Source: DASXPG01 sp035559335
GTDB taxonomy: Bacteria; Gemmatimonadota; Gemmatimonadetes; Gemmatimonadales; JACORV01
Assembly (NCBI GenBank): GCA_035559335.1
Contig: DATMBH010000011.1
Location: forward strand, 1-5,571
Direction: 5' to 3'
DNA length: 5,571 bases
Positions 1 to 4,379 of the stretch are shown one piece after another. Numbering within the stretch: position 1 is the first letter of the stretch; each line of letters starts with the position of its first letter. The translations under genes and the position numbers were made by a program. The notes beneath the pieces were generated by a model that did not search any database, was not told where the DNA came from, and saw nothing but the letters and a program-made list of their open reading frames with translations.

Positions 1-50
1 GGCGTGACCGCCACTGCGGCCAGCAGGGACAGAACGCGAAGCGAGTTCAT
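1..50 (-). CDS. 5' end of an exported protein (partial)
   Basis: Only the first 16 codons are in the window; the gene continues past the left edge. The ATG (complement of 48-50) is preceded by a GGGAG ribosome binding site about 6-7 bases upstream. The visible product reads MNSLRVLSLLAAVAVT: a short N-terminus with one arginine followed by a hydrophobic run, the usual beginning of a Sec signal peptide, so the protein is probably exported. It lies 35 bases downstream of the 88-residue gene on the same strand, and the gap holds a perfect hairpin, so the two are probably co-transcribed. Too little is present to name a family. Confidence 0.6.
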   Translation of the reverse strand, partial: MNSLRVLSLLAAVAVT

Positions 51-64
51 CAATATGCTCCCTT

Positions 65-84
65 CGGTGCCGCAGTCGGCACCG
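65..84 (-). promoter_or_regulatory. Intercistronic hairpin between two minus-strand genes
   Basis: A perfect inverted repeat has an 8-bp stem (CGGTGCCG/CGGCACCG, 65-72 with 77-84) and a 4-base loop. It begins one base after the stop codon of the 88-residue gene and ends a few bases before the GGGAG ribosome binding site of the next gene. No T-run follows on the minus strand, so it is not a classic intrinsic terminator. It may be an attenuator, an mRNA-stability or processing element, or a structure that shapes translation initiation. The role is inferred; the symmetry is directly visible. Confidence 0.5.
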
Positions 85-85
85 T

Positions 86-352
86 CTAACTGCAGGTCTC
101 GGTAACCGGCGGGGTGTTGTTGCAGCGGATCGACTCGTCCATCCCGTTGGCGAGCACGCCGCAGATCGCGGTGCGCGCCCCCTGGCGAGCCTCATCGACG
201 GTGGCGCCGGCACCGCGAGCGGTGCGCCGCATCCCGTTGAACTCCACGGTGAGTTCGCAACTGTGCTCCACACGCTGGAATGACGAGTAGACCATCCAGC
301 CCATCGCCACCGCCACCGCGAGTCCCAGCACCACTGTCTGACGCTTTGCCAT
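86..352 (-). CDS. Small membrane-anchored hypothetical protein, 88 aa
   Basis: I do not recognise a named family. The start is the ATG of MAKRQTVV, because GGAG (complement of 359-362) sits 6 bases upstream. An in-frame ATG 33 bases further up (385) would overlap the start of the divergent exporter and has no such site. Residues 1-5 are basic, residues ~7-23 form one hydrophobic segment (signal anchor or uncleaved signal), and the remaining ~65 residues would lie outside the cytoplasm. That domain has four cysteines (32, 64, 77, 87), suited to two disulfides in an oxidising compartment. It reads as a strand pair (CELTVEFNGMRRTARG), a helix (TVDEARQGARTAICGVLANG) and a tail with IRCNNTPP. It is followed at 35 bases by another gene for an exported product. 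Real gene likely; function unknown. Confidence 0.7.
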   Translation of the reverse strand: MAKRQTVVLGLAVAVAMGWMVYSSFQRVEHSCELTVEFNGMRRTARGAGATVDEARQGARTAICGVLANGMDESIRCNNTPPVTETCS

Positions 353-383
353 CGCCGTCTCCGTTATCTTCCCCGCTCGGGTC
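353..383. promoter_or_regulatory. 31-base divergent gap between two start codons
   Basis: The minus-strand 88-residue gene and the plus-strand exporter start 31 bases apart, so at least one promoter must lie inside the opposite coding region. On the plus strand TATCTT (365-370) is a possible -10 box that would give a leader of only a few bases; no Shine-Dalgarno sequence precedes the exporter ATG at 384, which would fit leaderless or near-leaderless translation. On the minus strand TATTTT (complement of 388-393), inside the exporter's first codons, is a possible -10 box. No convincing -35 hexamer was found for either. The spacing is certain; the boxes are weak. Confidence 0.25.
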
Positions 384-1610
384 ATGGAAAATACTCATCT
401 TGCGCCGGACCGCGACCGCGACGCGGTCAGTTTCCTGTTGAGTGCCGCCCGCGCCCTGCACGCCTATGGAACGGCGGTCCACGTCCTCGAGGACGTGCTG
501 GCACGCATGGCCGCACGGCTGGGCGTTGAAGCCCGATGGCTGGCCACGCCCACCTCAATCATGGTCTCGGTCGGGCCGCCGGACCACGAGCGCATACACC
601 TGCTTCGCACCGACATCGGCGAGCAGGACCTGGGACGACTGGCCGAGGTGAGCGCCGTCTCAAACCAGGTTCTGAGTGGCGCGCTCTCGCCCCGGCAGGG
701 CGTGGAACGCCTCGATGCGATCCAGCTCTCGCCGCCTCCGTATTCTCGCGGTCTGACGGTGCTGGCCTTCGCGGCCTCGTCCGCTGCCGCTTCGAGGTTT
801 CTGGGCGGCAATCTGCGCGAGCTCGCCGTGGCGTCCGTCGTCGGACTGCTGATCGGCCTGGTGGCCGTGGGCACCACTCGCCTCCCGGCACTCGCCAGGG
901 TATTCGAGCCGCTGGCGGGGTTCATCGCTTCCGCGATTGCCACCCTTGCCGCCGTGATGATCGGTCCCATGTCCGTGTACATCGCCACGCTGGCCGGGAT
1001 AATCATCCTGATCCCCGGCCTGATGCTCACCGTGGCGATGACCGAGCTTTCCAGCCGGCATCTGGTGGCCGGCACCTCGCGGCTGGCGGGCGCGTTCGTC
1101 ACGTTCCTGCTGCTGGCTCTGGGCGTGGCGCTCGGCGGCAGGCTGGGCAGCGCCGTGTTCGGCACGCCGCTGATCGCAGAACCGGCGGCACTGCCGGCCT
1201 GGACCGAGGCTGTGGCGCTCCTGGTCGCACCGCTCGGTTTCACCGTGCTTCTCAAGGCCGAACCCAGAGACGCAGTCTGGATCCTGATCGCCGGCATCCT
1301 CGCGTTCGTCGCCGGCAGAATCGGTGCGGCTGCACTCGGGCCCGAACTCGGCGTGTTCATCGGCGCCCTGATCGTCGGACTGGCCGGCAGCGCCTATTCG
1401 GCGCTGTTGCGCCGGCCGGCGGCCATCACCCGGGTGCCCGGAATACTGCTGCTGGTACCGGGGAGCATCGGGTTCCGGAGCCTCACCGCGCTGCTCGAGC
1501 GGGAAACCGTAGCAGGTGTGGAGACGGCATTTCGCATGATCCTCATGGCGGCGGCACTGGCGGCGGGACTGGTGCTGGCAGCGGCGGTTACGCCGAGCAC
1601 TGAGAACTGA
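384..1610 (+). CDS. thrE: Two-domain threonine/serine exporter, ThrE family
   Basis: This is an inner-membrane exporter of the ThrE family, whose characterised members expel threonine and serine by secondary transport. At 408 residues it is complete and carries both modules in one chain. The N-terminal module (DUF1212 type) opens with a soluble part holding the family signature HAYGTAVHVLEDVL (26-39) and PTSIMVSVG (56-64), followed by hydrophobic helices from ~123 and the ILIPGLMLTVAMTEL / VAGTSRLAGA segment (208-237). The C-terminal module (ThrB/DUF3815 type) spans ~275-402 and has the conserved RVPGILLLVPGS turn (350-361). The ATG at 384 is the only start that keeps the conserved N-terminus; it lacks a Shine-Dalgarno sequence. 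The last codons (TEN and stop) fall in a CTGA-containing repeat, so the original C-terminus may have been altered. Substrate is assigned by family only. Confidence 0.9.
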   Translation: MENTHLAPDRDRDAVSFLLSAARALHAYGTAVHVLEDVLARMAARLGVEARWLATPTSIMVSVGPPDHERIHLLRTDIGEQDLGRLAEVSAVSNQVLSGALSPRQGVERLDAIQLSPPPYSRGLTVLAFAASSAAASRFLGGNLRELAVASVVGLLIGLVAVGTTRLPALARVFEPLAGFIASAIATLAAVMIGPMSVYIATLAGIIILIPGLMLTVAMTELSSRHLVAGTSRLAGAFVTFLLLALGVALGGRLGSAVFGTPLIAEPAALPAWTEAVALLVAPLGFTVLLKAEPRDAVWILIAGILAFVAGRIGAAALGPELGVFIGALIVGLAGSAYSALLRRPAAITRVPGILLLVPGSIGFRSLTALLERETVAGVETAFRMILMAAALAAGLVLAAAVTPSTEN

Positions 1611-1680
1611 AAACTGAGGGCACAGAGGGCACAGAGGGGGGCACAGGGGGCACGGGGGCCATCGGGGGGCATCGGGGCAC
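1600..1680 (+). repeat. G-rich degenerate tandem repeat, quadruplex-capable
   Basis: Three CTGA-type units (ACTGAGAACTGAAAACTGAG) run into a ladder of G-tracts at 1618, 1627, 1636, 1646, 1654, 1664 and 1674. The tracts are 3-6 Gs long, with a period of 8-10 bases and linkers such as CACAGA, CACA, CAC and CATC. All linkers are 3-6 bases, so the stretch fits the canonical G-quadruplex pattern several times over. It begins within the final codons of the exporter, and the G-rich strand is that gene's sense strand. It ends where the IS256 remnant begins. The repeat and G-tracts are directly visible; folding and any role in transcript ending are inference. Confidence 0.75.
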
Positions 1681-1681
1681 G

Positions 1682-1945
1682 TATGATGCGACCGGCAACG
1701 TGGAGACCACCAACCCTGTGGAATCGCCCTTCGCCACGGTGCGGCTGCGGCAGCGGATCACGAAGGGGGCAGGCACCCGGAGCAAGGGGCTCACCATGGC
1801 CTTCAAGCTGCTGGCGATGGCCGAGCAGCGGTGGCGCCGGCTGAACGGGGCGCAGTTGTTGCCGCTGGTCCGATCCGGCGTGCGCTTCGTGGATGGAAGG
1901 CAGATCGAACGTCAGGAGGAGAAGGATCGGAAGGACGCCGCCTGA
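1682..1945 (+). pseudogene. IS256-family (Mutator type) transposase, C-terminal remnant
   Basis: The reading frame is open from about 1682. Homology-like sequence starts at ETTNPVESPFATVRLR (GTG codon at 1700) and continues through TKGAGTRSKGLTMAFKLL, AEQRWRRLNGAQLLPLV and GVRFVDG to the TGA at 1943. This is the characteristic C-terminal ~80 residues of the ~400-residue IS256-family transposases. The TTNP-x-ES motif is, to my knowledge, where the third acidic residue of the DDE triad lies; the two aspartates and the DNA-binding N-terminus are absent, so the product cannot transpose. Upstream the frame runs straight into the G-rich repeat, showing that the 5' part was deleted or replaced. A matching right terminus lies at 1957-1979. 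There is no good ribosome binding site at the GTG. Confidence 0.85.
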
Positions 1946-1956
1946 TCATGTCCCGA

Positions 1957-1979
1957 TCCACAACTCTTGACAATACTTC
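1957..1979 (+). mobile_element. Right terminal inverted repeat of the IS256 remnant
   Basis: The sequence TCCACAACTCTTGACAATAC and its flanks lie 12 bases after the transposase stop codon. Position and wording match the right ends of IS256-family elements as I remember them, which typically carry a TTGACAATA core. The matching left end (TATTGTCAAGAG orientation) does not occur elsewhere in the window, so the element is one-ended. The TTGACA at 1967-1972 is a consensus -35 hexamer pointing outward. The exact outer boundary is uncertain by a few bases. Confidence 0.6.
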
Positions 1980-1980
1980 T

Positions 1981-2242
1981 CATCGAGCCCCACCATCGCT
2001 CAGCTCGCGAAGCGCTCGCCGAGAGGGATCTCACCAACTTGCTGCGAGCGCGCGAGATAATCGCCCGGTGGGTCGAGCACTACAACACCGAGCGCCTGCA
2101 CGCCGGGCTGGGCTACTTGCCGCCGACGGAGAACTATCGTGGCCAGCCGGAGCGCCGGCCCAGCGAGCAGCGCGCCAAGCTCGCGCAGGCACGCGCCCAT
2201 CGGCGCGCGATCAATCAGCAGCGGCTCACAAAAGCCGCGTAG
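1981..2242 (+). pseudogene. IS3-type (rve integrase core) transposase, C-terminal remnant
   Basis: From about 2006 the frame encodes REALAERDLTNLLRAREIIA, RWVEHYNTERLHAGLGYLPP, TENYRGQPE and a basic tail KLAQARAHRRAINQQR, ending at TAG 2240. The W-x-x-x-YN-x-x-R-x-H-x-x-LGYLPP block is the end of the retroviral-type integrase core found in IS3 OrfB and related transposases. All three catalytic acidic residues lie upstream of this block in intact proteins and are missing here. The remnant is joined in frame to the outer end of the IS256 terminus: a TTG inside that terminus could open the frame but is not a real start. The arrangement suggests that the IS256 element once inserted into this transposase gene and that both lost their left parts. 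Confidence 0.8.
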
Positions 2243-2259
2243 TGCACCGGAAGAGTGTG

Positions 2260-2874
2260 ATGATCAAGCAACAGCGAAAAGTTTGGAATGCTCTGAGGCA
2301 CTACAGTCGCTGCAATCTAGTCAAGGCGCGAACAGGACACGTTTGCGACACCAATACATCGCGGCAGTTGGAGAACCAAGCGCCTGGACTACGAGTCTTG
2401 CTCTGGGTCTGGTGTGCATTCACCTTCAGCTCAGTTGGCTCACCAGCGACGGCAGGCGCCCAGGTACCGATTTCGGCCCCGATTGATAGCGGCGCTCTGA
2501 TTCGCGTTCACTTAGCAGCAGGAGAGCCCGTGCTTGGCCGCCTGCTCACCCGTTTGGAGCCCGCCAGCACCGAGATCGCAATCTGCCGCTACCCTGGAGG
2601 AGTGTGCACCGCAACGTGGGCGCCGGGCCGCACGATTCTCCCTGCCGTCAGTATAGCGAGGCTGGACGTGGCGTCGGGCACCAGAGTAGGACGCGGTATC
2701 GCCCTTGGGGGCCTCCTGGGCGGTGCCACTGGATTGTTAGCAGGGTATTTCGCAGCGTACATGGGAGCCCAGGAGAGCGTGGACCTAAGGGCGATCATCG
2801 GGTTTGCCGCACTCGGCGCCTTGCTTGGTGGAGGTTTCGGCTCCGCCGACGTAGAGTGGCAAAGAGCCCGATGA
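2260..2874 (+). CDS. Exported glycine-zipper protein, unknown function
   Basis: The ATG at 2260 has GGAAGAG 4 bases upstream and gives 204 residues. A hydrophobic segment (LRVLLWVWCAFTFSS, 44-58) followed by PATAGAQ (62-68) looks like a signal peptide cleaved near residue 67. It sits unusually far from the N-terminus, so a TTG at 2368 (168 residues, ordinary signal peptide, but no clear ribosome binding site) is a real alternative. The mature part begins with strands typical of a 'modulates-local-surface' layout: GALIRVHL, GRLLTRLEP and ARLDVASGTRVGRG. It ends with two glycine-zipper helices: G146, G150, G154, G158 and G162 are spaced exactly by four, then G186, G190 and G194. It closes with a charged tail. 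Proteins with this order (G-x-I-R-V strands, L-x-V-x-x-G-x-R, zipper) are, from memory, abundant in Gemmatimonadota. It follows 17 bases after the transposase remnant. Confidence 0.65.
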   Translation: MIKQQRKVWNALRHYSRCNLVKARTGHVCDTNTSRQLENQAPGLRVLLWVWCAFTFSSVGSPATAGAQVPISAPIDSGALIRVHLAAGEPVLGRLLTRLEPASTEIAICRYPGGVCTATWAPGRTILPAVSIARLDVASGTRVGRGIALGGLLGGATGLLAGYFAAYMGAQESVDLRAIIGFAALGALLGGGFGSADVEWQRAR

Positions 2875-3022
2875 TTCTCCAGACGATGCCCCACCGCGCC
2901 AAGACGCACTTAGGGAAGCTCTGAATAAGTGGGTGCTTCAGGGATTTGTGTGGGTGGCGCACGCTGCCGCGTGAGAGGCATTGGGCGCGCGATCCGGATC
3001 CCACTGCCGTGGAGGCAGAGCG
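2875..3022 (+). other. Intergenic stretch with a possible insertion-sequence end
   Basis: These 148 bases hold no gene. GGGAAGCTCTGAATAAGT (2913-2930) resembles the terminal repeats of some insertion sequences as I remember them, but no inverted partner is present in the window. A clear terminator for the upstream gene is not visible. The downstream end carries GGAGG (3011-3015), the ribosome binding site of the next gene. Confidence 0.25.
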
Positions 3023-3406
3023 ATGAGGGTGCTCGCGCATGCGACATCGCCCGCGATGCTCGGCGCAATCAACGACTTGATTCACGATCGGTGGTTTGAG
3101 ATCGACGGTACGGTGTTCGATGAGAGCGCCAGGACCGTGCGGATTCCGTTCGATCCGATAGCGCGTTCCGCGGCTTCGGGTGCGGTGCTCACGCCCGAGA
3201 CCATCCAGATACTCGAGGTTCGTCGCGCTCGCGTCCTGAACGTCCACGACAGTGAACGCGTTAGCAGATATGACTTCGATAGGATCGAGTGGGACGGCAA
3301 CGCAAACGCAGTTCTCGTTCGTACTGGTGTGCCGGTCTCGATTCGTGTGGAGGTGGACGAGGTGGACGTAATGGTGCTGGAACCGTCTGCACTGACTCCT
3401 CCCTGA
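3023..3406 (+). CDS. Hypothetical protein, 127 aa, probably cytoplasmic
   Basis: The ATG at 3023 is chosen because a full GGAGG lies 7 bases upstream; a TTG further up (2981) has no such support. The product has no signal peptide or membrane segment. It starts with a helix (PAMLGAINDLIHDRWF, 10-25), then reads as a run of short strands: FEIDGTVFDE, RTVRIPF, IQILEVRRARVLNV, RYDFDRIEWD, AVLVRTG, VSIRVEVDEVDVMVLE. I recall small bacterial proteins with the same 'helix, DxWF-x-(I/V)-D, x-F-D, IPF, YDF, TG-P' order, but know no name or function for them. It has many acidic residues towards the C-terminus. It lies among transposase remnants and a broken DoxX gene, with no partner gene on its strand that suggests a role. 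The coding call is strong; the function is open. Confidence 0.7.
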   Translation: MRVLAHATSPAMLGAINDLIHDRWFEIDGTVFDESARTVRIPFDPIARSAASGAVLTPETIQILEVRRARVLNVHDSERVSRYDFDRIEWDGNANAVLVRTGVPVSIRVEVDEVDVMVLEPSALTPP

Positions 3407-3408
3407 AA

Positions 3409-3439
3409 TTGCACGTCAGGTCTTCGGAGTTGGTATAGT
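3409..3439 (+). promoter_or_regulatory. Weak sigma-70-like promoter before the DoxX remnant
   Basis: TATAGT (3434-3439) matches five of six bases of the -10 consensus. The best upstream hexamer, TTGCAC (3409-3414), matches only three of six of the -35 consensus, with a long 19-base spacer. It lies just after the stop codon of the 127-residue gene and would transcribe the broken DoxX frame, so it may be a relic or chance. Confidence 0.2.
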
Positions 3440-3522
3440 GACCAAGAACTGAAAGGGCTGAGCAGCTATATGACTGGGCCGCGGTCCCGCCGCGCCAGGT
3501 GATGGCACCGCGCCGCAGCAGG

Positions 3523-3672
3523 CTGGGGTTTTTCATGGACTGGGGCGGGCAGCTGCAGGGTGAGGGCTTCGAGTATCACCTGCTGGCGATCGCCCTGTCG
3601 GCGGTAGTGTTGATCAAGGGCAGTGGCGCGCTGTCGCTGGACCGGTTGATCGCCCGACGCACGGCTGCCTGA
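3523..3672 (+). pseudogene. DoxX-family membrane protein, C-terminal remnant
   Basis: The frame (open from 3442 to TGA 3670) encodes LGFFMDWGGQ, GEGFEYHLLAIALSAVVLI and KGSGALSLDRLIAR. This is the characteristic last helix and tail of DoxX-family integral membrane proteins: an E-Y/F-H-LL start to the helix and a G-x-G-x-(L)SLD ending. Intact members are roughly 130-150 residues with four membrane segments; only about the last 50 are here. Residues encoded between 3442 and 3520 (APRRSR and before) do not look like the missing helices. ATGs at 3502 and 3535 could open the frame but neither has a good ribosome binding site. It runs convergently into the DUF2911 gene, with 3 bases between stop codons. 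A truncated gene is far more likely than a real small protein. Confidence 0.7.
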
Positions 3673-3675
3673 CGA

Positions 3676-4278
3676 TCAGCGTCGCATCGGCGTGACCGGC
3701 ACGGCCACGCGGGTGCGTTCCCATTCCAGAATCAGGGTGGCGGCGCCGTTCCGGCCAGCCTCGCCGCGGATCGTGAATTGCTCGACGTGCGCGGGAGTGG
3801 CGGCAACCGGGACCCGACCGCGCCCCACTTCCTGGGCGCGCACGCTATCGGTGTAGGTGCTTTCGTGGCCCCACTGCAGGTAGGAGCGGTTCACGATTAT
3901 CTCCCACTCCCGCTCTCCGGGCACGGTGTAAAGGCTGTAGCTACCGGGCTCAACGTGAATCCCGGCGATCATGACCGGCCGGGTGACGTGGAGCATGGTG
4001 GCCTCGTTGGCGCCGGTGCGCCAGATGCGGCCGAACGGCACGTCAGCCCCGCCGATCATGGTCCTGCCGCGCGCCGATGGTCTACCGTAGCAGACCTTGA
4101 GGACGCCGTCACCGACGCGAAGGGTGACCGAATCGAGCGGGCTCCTGGCGCGCACCTGCGGATTGAGGTTGATGACGCCGCGCCCCGGCATAACCGACCT
4201 GCCCACGATGCAGGCGGTATCGGCCCCCTGAGAAGGAGCTGCCAGCAGCAGCGCAGCATACATAGTAGCGATCATCAT
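3676..4278 (-). CDS. Exported DUF2911 family protein
   Basis: A 200-residue protein. The start is the first ATG of MMIATMYAALLL, with AGGAG (complement of 4286-4290) 7 bases upstream; an earlier in-frame ATG at 4326 falls in the repeat and has no such site. Residues 1-19 form a signal peptide with likely cleavage after SQGA, so the protein acts outside the cytoplasm. The DUF2911 signatures are in order: SPLDSVTLRVGDGVLKVCYGRPSARGR (46-72), GRIWRTGANEAT (83-94), IHVEPGSYSLYTVPG (107-121), EWEIIVNRSYLQWG (124-137) and a final strand LILEWERTRVAVPV (182-195). The WRTGANEAT core is intact. No biochemical function is established for the family to my knowledge. It is downstream of the nucleoside transporter on the same strand, separated by a 101-base repeat-bearing gap. 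Confidence 0.9.
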   Translation of the reverse strand: MMIATMYAALLLAAPSQGADTACIVGRSVMPGRGVINLNPQVRARSPLDSVTLRVGDGVLKVCYGRPSARGRTMIGGADVPFGRIWRTGANEATMLHVTRPVMIAGIHVEPGSYSLYTVPGEREWEIIVNRSYLQWGHESTYTDSVRAQEVGRGRVPVAATPAHVEQFTIRGEAGRNGAATLILEWERTRVAVPVTPMRR

Positions 4279-4313
4279 TGCACGGCTCCTGCTGAAAAGA
4301 GTAGCGTGGCATC

Positions 4314-4368
4314 CATTACCCATCACCCCGGCGCATCACCCAGCACCCGCCCAACACCAATCACCCAT
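4314..4368 (-). repeat. Degenerate GGGTGAT-type repeat downstream of nupC
   Basis: On the plus strand the gap reads as CATCACCC-like units (CCATTACCCATCACCCC, GCATCACCCAGCACCC, CAATCACCC). On the minus strand this is a ladder of GGGTGAT/GGGTGCT units with G-tracts at 4366, 4352, 4348, 4341, 4329 and 4321. The tracts are mostly three Gs and two linkers exceed seven bases, so a canonical quadruplex is less certain than for the repeat at 1600-1680. It sits just after the stop codon of the nucleoside transporter with its G-rich strand in the sense direction, and ends about 35 bases before the DUF2911 start codon. Confidence 0.6.
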
Positions 4369-4379
4369 CGTGCTCGATC

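Noticed and set aside
464..1360. Long open frames antisense to and overlapping the ThrE gene (for example 464-1360 minus and 536-1603 plus)
   Set aside because: Their products are rich in Arg, Ala, Ser and Pro without any family motif, as expected for shadow frames of a high-GC gene. The ThrE frame has clear family signatures.
1682..1711. YDATGN just before the IS256 homology, resembling an RHS/YD repeat
   Set aside because: It is a single six-residue match with no further YD repeats and no neighbouring RHS sequence; chance is the better explanation.
1831..2259. Upstream extension of the glycine-zipper frame to a start at 1831
   Set aside because: That part runs through both transposase remnants in a different frame and has no conserved sequence; the ATG at 2260 with GGAAGAG, or the TTG at 2368, is more sensible.
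3445..3454. AGAACTGAAA shared with 1603-1612, which could be read as direct repeats flanking the accessory stretch
   Set aside because: A single 10-base match within a 5.5-kb window is expected by chance several times over, and the flanking bases do not extend the match.
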